Source: JAGNXB01 sp942490895 (lineage in GTDB: Bacteria > Bacteroidota > Bacteroidia > Chitinophagales > Saprospiraceae). From it: a DNA stretch of 64,000 bases. The stretch spans positions 1 through 64,000 of the forward strand of contig CALNZC010000010.1 in NCBI GenBank assembly GCA_942490895.1, read 5' to 3'. The position numbers and the translations under genes are program-made. The notes beneath the pieces were generated by a model. It had not been told where the DNA came from. It searched no databases and saw nothing but the letters and a program-made list of their open reading frames with translations. Below are positions 19,408-27,507 of the stretch, in pieces. Each line of letters starts with the position of its first letter. The stretch's first letter is position 1.

Positions 19408-19415
19408 CAAATATA
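19408..19415 (-). promoter_or_regulatory. Candidate -7 promoter element of the giant gene
   Basis: The minus strand reads TATATTTG, an exact match to the Bacteroidota -7 consensus TAnnTTTG, about 240 bases upstream of the ATG at 19170. The -33 position is weak (TTCC at a 19-base spacing). The implied leader of about 230 bases contains small hairpins (CACC-TGTG-GGTG at about 19261-19272 and CCTC/GAGG just after it). Confidence 0.35.
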
Positions 19416-19783
19416 CCCATTCTCATGTGCTCTTGGAAGTCAGACAAGCCCATTTCAACATAAAAAAACAGATGCGAAAAAGATCAATTCTTAAAGAGTT
19501 GTTGGCCAATCACATGCTCATTGTAATTATTCTTCATGGATAAATAAAAAAATAATATCCAGTCACAATTCCCCACTCATTGTTCTTTTTACAAGATTGA
19601 TTATCTGTGACATATGATAATTTGACCCGGATCAAGTCAACCCTCCAGATATTCCAAAAACCATCTCCTCTATCCAGATTCCTATACTTTCTCACCTGTA
19701 CATTCGCATATACTCAATTGATCAAATTTCTATTTTGTAAAGAATTTTCAACCAGCTTGATAATGCGGTTGAGGTTCCCTGAA

Positions 19784-19844
19784 CCCGGAAACGATTCGGG
19801 CCGCTGACGGGAGACAACCCCTCAATCAGGGGATCCAGGTCTCC
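19784..19844. ncRNA. Possible structured RNA or leader element in the 19171-20148 intergenic region
   Basis: The 980-base gap between the giant gene and the STAS gene has no convincing ORF. Within it, two adjacent stem-loops are visible: CCCG/CGGG around a 9-base loop (19784-19800), and a nested hairpin GGAGAC with CCCCT/AGGGG inside and GTCTCC closing (19810-19844). A run of eight Ts follows at about 19860. No known riboswitch core was recognised. It could equally be chance structure; no function is proposed. Confidence 0.25.
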
Positions 19845-20148
19845 TCGGAATTACTGTGTTTTTTTTGACAAAAAAGCAGGTAATTGTGACATCGCCTCGC
19901 AGGCATCAGGGACTGGATTAAAATCAAGCATGGATCAACCTTGCTTGTGAAATTGCCTCATCCAGAAGGACACTGCGCCCAATAATCCATTGAGGAGTCA
20001 ACCAAATTGTATTTGGTTCAAGTGATTTATTCCGTCAACCAGCATGCAAAGCAGGGAAACAAACGGATGGCCCCAACGGCCATTCCGTCCAAAGTTCGCG
20101 TGAGGAGACCCAATCTTAAAAACAGAAAAGTGAAACTTGGGCGGATGT

Positions 20149-20544
20149 TTACATTGCCTCCATATCCTGGTCAGGGCCTTCGTTCAATTCACGTTCGATC
20201 TCTTCCATGTAGATATAGTCTACAGATTCCTCAACGGTAGGGATGAGTGTTAGAATGGAGTCTAAACGAGATATTTCAAGCAATTTCTTCACACTGGGGT
20301 GTTCAATGCCCGTAATGATGAAAGATTTGCCGTCCGACCAGAGGCGATTGCCCGTCAGTATGGCACTCAGTCCACTGGAGTCAACGAATTTGACATCCTT
20401 CAGATCCAGGATCAAATTGCGAATACCTTCATTGCTCAATATGACCAATTCGGATTTCAAGATGGGGGCCACAAGCGAATTCAGGTTCTCTTCACCCAAC
20501 TTCATAATGGCAAACTTGTCCTGCTTATCGATCTCGTATTTCAT
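20149..20544 (-). CDS. STAS-domain protein, anti-anti-sigma factor type
   Basis: This is a 131-residue single STAS domain. The hallmark DSSGLSAI lies at residues 55-62, including the serine that in SpoIIAA-like proteins is phosphorylated by a partner kinase. The C-terminal tail is acidic (EEIERELNEGPDQDMEAM). The start ATG at 20544 (MKYEIDKQDKF) is preferred over the upstream in-frame start at 20586, because the STAS fold begins immediately after it. Proteins of this type control sigma factors or other regulators by partner switching in the cytoplasm; no kinase or sigma gene lies nearby, so its target is unknown. It is divergent from clpC. Confidence 0.85.
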   Translation of the reverse strand: MKYEIDKQDKFAIMKLGEENLNSLVAPILKSELVILSNEGIRNLILDLKDVKFVDSSGLSAILTGNRLWSDGKSFIITGIEHPSVKKLLEISRLDSILTLIPTVEESVDYIYMEEIERELNEGPDQDMEAM

Positions 20545-20636
20545 AATTGGTCCTTTGGCGATGGTAAAAGTACAATTTCCAGCCATTGATTCACATGTTC
20601 TTCCTCGAAGGTTGTTTCCTGAAAAGGCATCTTCTA

Positions 20637-20681
20637 CTTAACATTACCGTAAGAAACAGGATTGGAGGATTTTGTGTTAAG
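20637..20681. promoter_or_regulatory. Inverted repeat between the divergent STAS and clpC genes
   Basis: CTTAACA at 20637-20643 and TGTTAAG at 20675-20681 form a 7-base inverted repeat with a 31-base spacer, in the shared upstream region of the two divergent genes. A near-consensus -7 element for clpC (TAATTTTA, 20737-20744) lies downstream. This could be an operator, but the match is short. Confidence 0.25.
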
Positions 20682-20820
20682 ACATCAAATACTGCTCTAG
20701 TTGTAAGCCGCTGACCTTCGATTGCCTAAAACAGCGTAATTTTACACGGAGTTGTACCATTGGGAGATATCAGTTAAACTTGCAACTGGACCCCACCATT
20801 TTTTCAAGAACGCAGATTGT

Positions 20821-23361
20821 ATGAATCGCAGATTTTCATCGCAGGTCAAACAGATCATCTCCAAGAGCCGGGATGAGGCTGTCCGTTTAGGACATGACTA
20901 CATCGGCACCGAGCATCTTTTGCTCGGCATCCTCGAAGAGAAGACCAATCTGGCCATGAAAGTGCTCTCTTCGCTGGACGTGAATTCCAAGGACCTCAAA
21001 TCCACACTGGAACAATCCGTCGCCGCTGGAGCGCAGAATGGTAGTGATCTTAATATTGGTCAGCTCCCGTTGAATAAGCAGGCTGAAAAAGTCCTCAAGG
21101 TGACTTTCCTCGAAGCGAAGATGCTCAAGAGCGATGAGATCAACACAGAACACCTGATGTTGTCCATTCTCAAGCATAAGGATAACATTGCCTCACAAGT
21201 CCTCCAGCAGTTCGACATCGACTATGATGTCTTTAAATCTGAACTGGAATATGTCCTCCAGGAAGGGAACGTCAGTAGCCGAGATCCATTTGCCTCCGCT
21301 CAACCTGAACCTGAAGATTCTTTTGAAGAAGAAGATGAAAGCAGCGGACGATACCAGCGGAAAGGCGCAACCAAATCCAGAACACCCGTCCTCGATAACT
21401 TCGGGCGTGATGTGACCCGCCTCGCAGAAGAGGGCCAGTTGGATCCGATCATCGGCAGGGAAAGTGAGATCGAACGGGTTTCTCAGATTCTCAGTCGTCG
21501 CAAAAAAAACAACCCTATTCTCATCGGAGAACCGGGAGTGGGTAAAACAGCCATCGTCGAGGGTCTTGCTCTGCGGATCATGCAGAAAAAGGTTTCTCGC
21601 ACCCTTTTCAACAAACGGATCATTATGTTGGACCTGGCGGCACTGGTCGCAGGCACCAAGTATCGAGGCCAGTTTGAAGAGCGGATGAAGGCTATCATGA
21701 ATGAACTGGAGAAGTCCCGTGATGTCATCCTGTTTATCGACGAGATCCATACAATTGTGGGTGCCGGAGGTGCAACAGGATCACTGGATGCTTCCAATAT
21801 CTTCAAACCGGCACTTGCCCGGGGTGAACTTCAATGCATCGGTGCATCTACTCTGGATGAATACCGCCAGTACATTGAAAAGGATGGCGCTCTGGATCGC
21901 CGATTCCAAAAGGTCCTGGTGGAGCCACCAAGTCCGGAAGAAACTATCCATATCCTGACCAATATCAAGCCCAAATACGAGGAGTTTCACAATGTCACCT
22001 ATACAGACGAGGCCATCAAAGCCTGTGTCCAACTGAGTGACCGTTATGTCACCGACCGCTTCCTTCCGGACAAAGCGATTGACGTTCTGGATGAGGTCGG
22101 GGCTCGTGTACACCTCAAGAATATTCATGTTCCCAAGCATATTGAGGAGCTTGAAAAAAAGATCGAGGACCTCAAGGAATTGAAAAATCAAGCTGTCAAG
22201 GACCAGCAGTATGAAAAAGCTGCTGACTTGCGGGATGACGAATCCAAACTGCAGCGACAGTTGGAGTACGCCAAGAATTCCTGGGAAGAAGAATCAAAAA
22301 CCAAGCGATACCCCGTCGATGAAGAGGATATTGCGGAAGTCGTCTCTATGATGACGGGCATTCCGGTAAATCGGGTCGCCCAAAAAGAAAGTCATCGCCT
22401 TGTCTCCATGACAGATGACCTCAAGAAGATGGTCATTGGTCAAGATGAAGCCATCATCAAGGTCACCAAAGCCATTCAGCGAAATCGTGTTGGACTGAAG
22501 GACCCCAAGCGTCCTATCGGAACATTTATTTTCCTCGGCCCGACAGGAGTGGGTAAAACGGAAATGGCAAAAGCACTTTCCCGCTATCTCTTTGACTCCG
22601 AAGACAGTCTGATTCGAATCGACATGAGCGAATACATGGAGAAATTCTCCATCAGTCGCCTGATCGGAGCGCCTCCTGGCTATGTGGGTTATGAAGAAGG
22701 TGGGCAGCTGACAGAAAAAGTGCGTCGCAAACCATACAGTGTCATTTTGCTGGATGAAATCGAAAAAGCTCACCCTGATGTGTACAATATCCTTTTGCAG
22801 GTGCTGGACGATGGTCAATTGACGGATGGCCTGGGTCGGAAAGTTGATTTCAAAAACAGCCTGATCATCATGACCTCCAATATTGGCGTTCGTCAATTGA
22901 AGGATTTCGGTCAGGGTGTGGGTTTCGCTACCAAGGCACGCCAGGAATCTGAGGAAGATAATGCGAAGAGTATCATCCAGAATGCGTTGAAGCGGACGTT
23001 CTCACCAGAATTCCTCAACCGGATCGATGATGTGGTTGTATTCAACACACTAGGTCAGGAAGAAATCTTCAAGATCATCGATATCGCACTCGGCCAGTTA
23101 TTGGATAGAATGTCCAACATGGGCTTCAACCTGGAACTGACCAAGGAAGCCAAGAAATTTGTTGCAGAAAAGGGATATGACCCTCAATTCGGGGCCCGCC
23201 CTTTGCACCGCGCGATCCAGAAATATATTGAAGATCCACTCGCTGAGCAGATCTTGAATGCGAATCCGCCTGAAGGCACTACCTTTGAGGCTGCCTTGAA
23301 CAAAGAAGGCGAAGGTCTGGACATCATCATCCGCAAGGAAGTCAAGACGGATGTCAAATAA
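20821..23361 (+). CDS. clpC: ATP-dependent Clp protease ATP-binding subunit ClpC
   Basis: This is an 846-residue class I Hsp100 unfoldase. It has two Clp N repeats (residues ~3-145), an acidic linker, AAA module 1 with Walker A GEPGVGKT (~236-243) and Walker B FIDEIH, and a UVR-type middle region (DQQYEKAADLRDDE, ~460-473) that marks ClpC rather than ClpA. AAA module 2 has Walker A GPTGVGKT (~573-580), then comes the C-terminal D2 small domain. A VGF loop (GQGVGF, ~697) is present, the tripod that docks onto ClpP. It therefore feeds unfolded proteins to ClpP in the cytoplasm. The start at 20821 (MNRRFSSQVK) matches the family; the longer frame from 20752 does not. infC follows after 58 bases on the same strand, with a strong hairpin between. 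Confidence 0.96.
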   Translation: MNRRFSSQVKQIISKSRDEAVRLGHDYIGTEHLLLGILEEKTNLAMKVLSSLDVNSKDLKSTLEQSVAAGAQNGSDLNIGQLPLNKQAEKVLKVTFLEAKMLKSDEINTEHLMLSILKHKDNIASQVLQQFDIDYDVFKSELEYVLQEGNVSSRDPFASAQPEPEDSFEEEDESSGRYQRKGATKSRTPVLDNFGRDVTRLAEEGQLDPIIGRESEIERVSQILSRRKKNNPILIGEPGVGKTAIVEGLALRIMQKKVSRTLFNKRIIMLDLAALVAGTKYRGQFEERMKAIMNELEKSRDVILFIDEIHTIVGAGGATGSLDASNIFKPALARGELQCIGASTLDEYRQYIEKDGALDRRFQKVLVEPPSPEETIHILTNIKPKYEEFHNVTYTDEAIKACVQLSDRYVTDRFLPDKAIDVLDEVGARVHLKNIHVPKHIEELEKKIEDLKELKNQAVKDQQYEKAADLRDDESKLQRQLEYAKNSWEEESKTKRYPVDEEDIAEVVSMMTGIPVNRVAQKESHRLVSMTDDLKKMVIGQDEAIIKVTKAIQRNRVGLKDPKRPIGTFIFLGPTGVGKTEMAKALSRYLFDSEDSLIRIDMSEYMEKFSISRLIGAPPGYVGYEEGGQLTEKVRRKPYSVILLDEIEKAHPDVYNILLQVLDDGQLTDGLGRKVDFKNSLIIMTSNIGVRQLKDFGQGVGFATKARQESEEDNAKSIIQNALKRTFSPEFLNRIDDVVVFNTLGQEEIFKIIDIALGQLLDRMSNMGFNLELTKEAKKFVAEKGYDPQFGARPLHRAIQKYIEDPLAEQILNANPPEGTTFEAALNKEGEGLDIIIRKEVKTDVK

Positions 23362-23374
23362 GAAATATCACATG

Positions 23375-23422
23375 CATGTGAATGTACGGTTGACTACATT
23401 GTTGTAGCCGTACATTTACATG
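23375..23422 (+). promoter_or_regulatory. Long hairpin between clpC and infC, covering an infC start codon
   Basis: CATGTGAATGTACGG (23375-23389) pairs with CCGTACATTTACATG (23408-23422), 15 base pairs with one G-U. Inside lies a second stem, CTACA/TGTAG, with loop TTGT. The last three bases of the long stem are the ATG at 23420. There is no T-run, so this is not a standard terminator. It may hide that start codon, slow clpC readthrough, or both. Confidence 0.6.
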
Positions 23423-24037
23423 TTCATAGAAACACAATCGTATCATAAAACCAAACATTTGAACAGACGCAGCCAACCCCCTAAAAGAGACGACAGGTAT
23501 GAATTCAGGATCAATCACATGATCCGGGTACCCGAAGTCCGACTTGTTGGAGATCATTTGGAAGAGATCAGCGAAATTGCTGGCACGACTATCGAACCTG
23601 GCGTATATACTACGCGGCAGGCTCAAAGCTGGGCAGAACAGCTGGACCTGGATCTCGTTGAAATTTCACCTAAGGCTGTTCCACCGGTCTGTAAGATCGT
23701 GGATTACCGCAAGTTCATCTACGACAAGAAGAAAAAGGAAAAGGAGATGAAGGCCAAGATCGTGAAAACGGTCATGAAGGAAATCAGGTTCGGCCCGAAT
23801 ACGGATGAACACGATTTTGAATTCAAGCTTCGACATGCCAAAAAGTTCCTGGAAGAAGGCTCTAAAGTCAGAGCGTATGTTCACTTCCGAGGACGAACGA
23901 TTGTCTTCAAAGACAGAGGAGAACTCCTCTTGTTGAAGTTCTTGAATGAGCTGGAAGATATGGGAACAGCTGAAGCTTTACCAAAAATGGAAGGCCGCCG
24001 GATGTCCGTGATCATCTCCCCTAAGAAGAAAAAATAG
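23420..24037 (+). CDS. infC: Translation initiation factor IF-3
   Basis: This is the full two-domain IF-3. The N-terminal domain is recognisable from RINHMIRVPEVRLVGD, the linker is lysine-rich (YDKKKKEKEMKAK), and the C-terminal domain has KEIRFGPNTDEHDF and the terminal ISPKKKK. It binds the 30S subunit and checks start codon and initiator tRNA. Start choice is uncertain. The ATG at 23420 gives a 205-residue protein with an unusual leader and sits in a stem. A TTG at 23459 would give a 192-residue protein beginning NRRSQPPKRDD, closer to relatives. IF-3 genes in many bacteria use rare start codons for self-regulation, so TTG is a serious candidate. It is followed by rpmI and rplT, the usual order. 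Confidence 0.95.
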   Translation: MFIETQSYHKTKHLNRRSQPPKRDDRYEFRINHMIRVPEVRLVGDHLEEISEIAGTTIEPGVYTTRQAQSWAEQLDLDLVEISPKAVPPVCKIVDYRKFIYDKKKKEKEMKAKIVKTVMKEIRFGPNTDEHDFEFKLRHAKKFLEEGSKVRAYVHFRGRTIVFKDRGELLLLKFLNELEDMGTAEALPKMEGRRMSVIISPKKKK

Positions 24038-24055
24038 CGATCCTTTCCCTGGAAG

Positions 24056-24087
24056 CTTGAATTTCCACGGAAATCGCCCTATTTTTG
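24056..24087 (+). promoter_or_regulatory. Internal promoter for rpmI-rplT
   Basis: CTTG at 24056-24059, a 20-base spacer and TATTTTTG at 24080-24087 match the Bacteroidota promoter pattern, with one mismatch in the -33 element and an exact -7 element. Transcription would begin about 13 bases before the rpmI ATG, separating ribosomal protein expression from infC. Confidence 0.5.
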
Positions 24088-24106
24088 CACGCTAAATTGC
24101 AAGGCT

Positions 24107-24301
24107 ATGCCCAAGATGAAAACCCATACCGGTGCCAAAAAGCGCTTTCGCCTTACCGGTACAGGTAAAGTACGTCACTTTCACGCCAATCACTCTCACC
24201 TGATGCGCAAGAAGTCCAGTCGCCGTAAACTCGTTTTACGTCATGGAGCTATCCTGTGCGATGCAGATACGCCAGGTGTATTGAGAATGTTGTGTCGGTA
24301 A
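24107..24301 (+). CDS. rpmI: 50S ribosomal protein L35
   Basis: This is a 64-residue basic protein starting MPKMKTHTGAKKRF, with the conserved KRHxxHxMxxKS-type core here as HANHSHLMRKKSSRRK. Length and start fit the family exactly. L35 sits in the 50S subunit. The gene lies between infC and rplT as in most bacteria, 69 bases after infC and 76 bases before rplT. Confidence 0.97.
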   Translation: MPKMKTHTGAKKRFRLTGTGKVRHFHANHSHLMRKKSSRRKLVLRHGAILCDADTPGVLRMLCR

Positions 24302-24325
24302 GTTCTTATCCCTTCACCAGACTCT

Positions 24326-24357
24326 CCGGTCCAAAGTGTCCATTTAAAGGACCCCGG
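24326..24357 (+). promoter_or_regulatory. Hairpin between rpmI and rplT, possible L20 leader element
   Basis: CCGGTCC (24326-24332) pairs with GGACC plus CGG (24349-24357), with two bulged bases, around a 16-base loop, just before the rplT start. L20 is known in E. coli and Bacillus to repress its own operon by binding a leader RNA. Whether this hairpin does the same is an inference from position only. Confidence 0.3.
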
Positions 24358-24377
24358 CCAGTCGCAAAATTGTTGTC

Positions 24378-24722
24378 ATGCCAAGAAGTGTAAATGCCGT
24401 GGCCAGTCGGGCCAGACGGAAAAGAATCATGAACGCGGCCAAAGGTTACTTTGGCGCTCGTAGTAAAGTGTATACCGTAGCGAAAAATGCTGTTGAAAAA
24501 GCATGGAGCTATGCTTATCGCGACCGTAAAGGCAAAAAGCGGGCTTTCCGCCGCCTCTGGATCGCCAGGATCAATGCTGCAGCACGTCAGGAGGGAACCA
24601 CATACTCTCGCTTGATCAACGGTCTGCACAAGAACAATATCGAGTTGAACCGTAAGGCCCTAGCCGATCTTGCTCTGCACCACCCTGCGGCCTTCAAGGC
24701 CGTTGTGGATGCGACCAAGTAG
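24378..24722 (+). CDS. rplT: 50S ribosomal protein L20
   Basis: This is a 114-residue very basic protein with the canonical start MPRSVNAVASRARRKRIMNA and conserved AKGYFGARSKVYTVAKNAVEKAWSY. The C-terminal globular part (INAAARQEGTTYSRLINGL) is intact. L20 binds 23S rRNA early in 50S assembly. It is the last gene of the infC-rpmI-rplT group and is followed 26 bases later by a strong terminator. Confidence 0.97.
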   Translation: MPRSVNAVASRARRKRIMNAAKGYFGARSKVYTVAKNAVEKAWSYAYRDRKGKKRAFRRLWIARINAAARQEGTTYSRLINGLHKNNIELNRKALADLALHHPAAFKAVVDATK

Positions 24723-24747
24723 CTTACTCCTTGTTCACGCTTCTATG

Positions 24748-24788
24748 AAAAAAAGGCATCCGTCAGCTGACGGATGCCTTTTTCTTTT
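24748..24788. terminator. Palindromic intrinsic terminator, probably bidirectional
   Basis: A perfect 24-base palindrome GGCATCCGTCAG/CTGACGGATGCC is flanked by an A-run on the left and a T-run on the right. It can therefore end transcripts from rplT (plus) and from the convergent gene 24806-27358 (minus). Confidence 0.9.
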
Positions 24789-24805
24789 CTGTATTTCCAG
24801 GAAAA

Positions 24806-27358
24806 TCAGAATGAGATCAAGACTGGTTGACACTGCTGCCGTCCAGCCTGCTCCAATCGCAAATAGTAAAGTCCTGATCCCACACCAGGGCGAACCGACC
24901 ATACAGCCAATGCTCCCTTTTCCGGATAATGCCATTGACGAGAGGCCACAATCTGGCCTGATGGTTCAAACAATGTCGCCTGAACACGCCCGGACAACGC
25001 ACAGGTCAACTGGAGATGGATCTCACCGCCTTGAACCGGGTTGTAAAGTACGGTAGCGATGTTGGCAGAGCTGGCTGCAGGGTGGTTATCCGTGTCCACC
25101 ATAAACGAAACCAACTCGGACTCATACACACCCAATCCATGGGTGGCGGCGCGTATCGTCTGCTTGGGCAGAGAGATCGACAAGTCCATGACAAGCGTTC
25201 CCGCCGGTAATCCATTCGAAAAAACATCCCAGGTGCTGCCTCCATCAGCTGAGAAGTAAACACCCAAATCTGTCCCGGCATAGACATGTCTGGACTCATA
25301 TGGGTCATAAACCACACAGGAAATGGGCACTCCTGGCAGGCCGCTGCCCCAGGGCGACCAGGAAAGACCACCATTTACAGAACGATATAGGTTCTGGGGC
25401 GAGAATCCTCCGAATGTAGCCAGTAAAGTATCCCCAAAGGGATGAAAGGCCAGATCTGTACAATATCGGGCTGGCAGGCCTGTTGCAGTGATCCAGGTAT
25501 TTCCATTGGTCTGGGACACCCTGATCTTTCCCGTATTTATGCCGCCGGACTGGATCGGGTCAGATGAGGTGATGACCACCAGGTGAAAGCTGTTCGCCGG
25601 GGAGACCTCTATGCCCGTGATCAGGTTATTCCCATCCAATGGGGTCGGATGGACCAGTTCCCACGAATCCAGAGCTGCAAAACTGGTCGACCGATAAAGG
25701 CGCTGTCCTCCTGCGAAGACACGGTTGGGAGACTTGGGGTCCATGTGGAAAGCCCCATTAAAGGCCACAGATTCGTTAGCAAAAGCAACCCCAGAAACCT
25801 GCTCGAAATTGCCCCCTTTATTCAGTGACCGGAACAATAACAAACTCTGAGCGGATGCCAGTACTCGCTGATCATCTGTTGGATCAATCGCCGTTGACAA
25901 GCCATCTCCTCCGATGACACGCACCCAGGCATCGTCACCTTCGTAGATGGCCGTAGCGTTATCCTGCATTCCCCCAATGGCAAAATCAGCATCCTGGCCA
26001 GAATTCGAAAATCGGGCATAAAACTGCTGGGTTTGATACCCTCCATTTCGACCACTGAAATTCAATCCGTTATCCCCCGTCACAAAGAGCCCCCCATCCG
26101 AAGCCACCCAGGCTTGAGAGGGGATTAATGGGTGATACTGAATATCATGAATATCTGCATGAACATAATAGGGCGGCCCTTCCGGGCCCCCAACAGGGAC
26201 TTTACCAAAGAGCCACTCTTCCCAATAACTGACCTGGATCAACTGGCCGCCGCCATTCGAAGAACGATGCATATCAATACCGCCATAAAGCAGGTAGTCC
26301 GGATCCGTGGGTGAAACAGCCAGTGCATGAGAATACCATCCCTGATATTTGGGAACATCAAAAGGATTCACAAGTGTCCAGCTCAATCCGCGGTTGTCAG
26401 ATCGATACAGCCCAATTCCCTGCAGCGCATTGGCCACAGAGCAGTATAAGATGTCCGGGCCTGCAGGCGTCGAACCAAACATGGCTTTCCCCGTGTACCC
26501 TTCAGGAATTCCGTCATCGATCAAACTGAAGTTCTTGCCACTATTTGTACTCCTGTACAGTCCTGCTCCAGAGGTGAAAAAGCTCCCGGAAGCGACCATC
26601 AGCTGTGCCGTATCTATCGGGTGGATCCACAGATCTGTGATCATATCCTGATCCAGGATCTGAAACCATTGTCCCCCTCCGTCATCACTGCGATAAACGC
26701 CTTCACTGGTTCCCGCATACAGGATGTTGGCATTCAGAGGATTCATCATCAGCTTCTGAATGGAGCGCAGTGGGCCCGAAGTCCAATCCAGACTGGTGGA
26801 CCAGGACTGACCGCCATCCGTGCTTCGCAGAATGCCGATGCCATAGGTGCCTCTGGTAAATCGATTGATGGACCCTGGAGTGGCCACTTGTTGATTGTAC
26901 ATTTCCCCTGTGCCGATCCACATCCTGTCTGGATTGGCTGGATCGATGAGAATCGCTGATACGCCAAGAACCGGGAATCCAGTGGTGATACGCTCCCAGG
27001 CTGTAGCCCCGACTCCGCCATTTTTAGTCACCCACAATCCACCGCTGGCCGACCCGGCATACACGATATTCGGATCCTGCGGGTGAAATGCCACACACAG
27101 GGTACGCCCACCAATATTTTTAGGCCCCAGGGCTTGCCATTCGGAAAGATCGCCTGTGCGGGGTTTTGCGGTTTGGAAAGCACGGACCCAAAGTCCGACG
27201 TCCAATACACCCTGATCATCCATGCGTCGGGTGTACCATTCATCCAAAGCCTTACCCGCTTCGCTGGTTTCCAGATCATCGCCCCCTGTCGATTCATGAT
27301 GTGTACAGGACCAGAACAGGAAAAGACCACACCATATCACCCAAACCAAATGCTTCAT
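24806..27358 (-). CDS. Secreted Asp-box beta-propeller protein with T9SS type A sorting domain
   Basis: This 850-residue protein is built of sialidase/sortilin-type propeller blades. Asp-box motifs recur: RSTDGGQSW, RSDDGGGQW, RSTNSGKNF, RSDNRGLSW, RSVNGGLSW and FSADGGSTW. The N-terminal motif GPKNIGGRTLCVAFHP is typical of Bacteroidota propeller proteins. The last ~80 residues (NPVQGGEIHLQL to GLYYLRLEQAG) look like a type A sorting domain. The signal sequence ends in FLFWSC, a weak lipobox, so the protein carries either two addresses or simply a cysteine near the cleavage site. The fold suggests binding, or glycan or peptide hydrolysis at the surface; catalytic residues could not be assigned. 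It is convergent with rplT and divergent from the helicase gene. Confidence 0.85.
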   Translation of the reverse strand: MKHLVWVIWCGLFLFWSCTHHESTGGDDLETSEAGKALDEWYTRRMDDQGVLDVGLWVRAFQTAKPRTGDLSEWQALGPKNIGGRTLCVAFHPQDPNIVYAGSASGGLWVTKNGGVGATAWERITTGFPVLGVSAILIDPANPDRMWIGTGEMYNQQVATPGSINRFTRGTYGIGILRSTDGGQSWSTSLDWTSGPLRSIQKLMMNPLNANILYAGTSEGVYRSDDGGGQWFQILDQDMITDLWIHPIDTAQLMVASGSFFTSGAGLYRSTNSGKNFSLIDDGIPEGYTGKAMFGSTPAGPDILYCSVANALQGIGLYRSDNRGLSWTLVNPFDVPKYQGWYSHALAVSPTDPDYLLYGGIDMHRSSNGGGQLIQVSYWEEWLFGKVPVGGPEGPPYYVHADIHDIQYHPLIPSQAWVASDGGLFVTGDNGLNFSGRNGGYQTQQFYARFSNSGQDADFAIGGMQDNATAIYEGDDAWVRVIGGDGLSTAIDPTDDQRVLASAQSLLLFRSLNKGGNFEQVSGVAFANESVAFNGAFHMDPKSPNRVFAGGQRLYRSTSFAALDSWELVHPTPLDGNNLITGIEVSPANSFHLVVITSSDPIQSGGINTGKIRVSQTNGNTWITATGLPARYCTDLAFHPFGDTLLATFGGFSPQNLYRSVNGGLSWSPWGSGLPGVPISCVVYDPYESRHVYAGTDLGVYFSADGGSTWDVFSNGLPAGTLVMDLSISLPKQTIRAATHGLGVYESELVSFMVDTDNHPAASSANIATVLYNPVQGGEIHLQLTCALSGRVQATLFEPSGQIVASRQWHYPEKGALAVWSVRPGVGSGLYYLRLEQAGRQQCQPVLISF

Positions 27359-27386
27359 GGAATCACATTTCTAGAAGTAAACTCCA

Positions 27387-27394
27387 CAAATATA
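27387..27394 (-). promoter_or_regulatory. Candidate -7 promoter element of the propeller gene
   Basis: The minus strand reads TATATTTG, an exact TAnnTTTG match, 29 bases upstream of the ATG at 27358. No good -33 TTTG lies at the usual spacing. Confidence 0.4.
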
Positions 27395-27507
27395 GGCCTA
27401 TACCCGCTCTCTATGAACAGATTCATTTCCTTTGTGACCTGGCCGACATATCGTACAGGCTGGACCCCATAGAAGTCATTATCTTGTAGGTCTACTTGAT
27501 CTCTCCC

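Noticed and set aside
19607..19807. 66-residue ORF in the intergenic region
   Set aside because: No signal, domain or coding-like composition; it overlaps the structured segment.
21193..22896. Minus-strand ORFs of 107-200 residues inside clpC
   Set aside because: They are opposite-strand shadows of a highly conserved gene.
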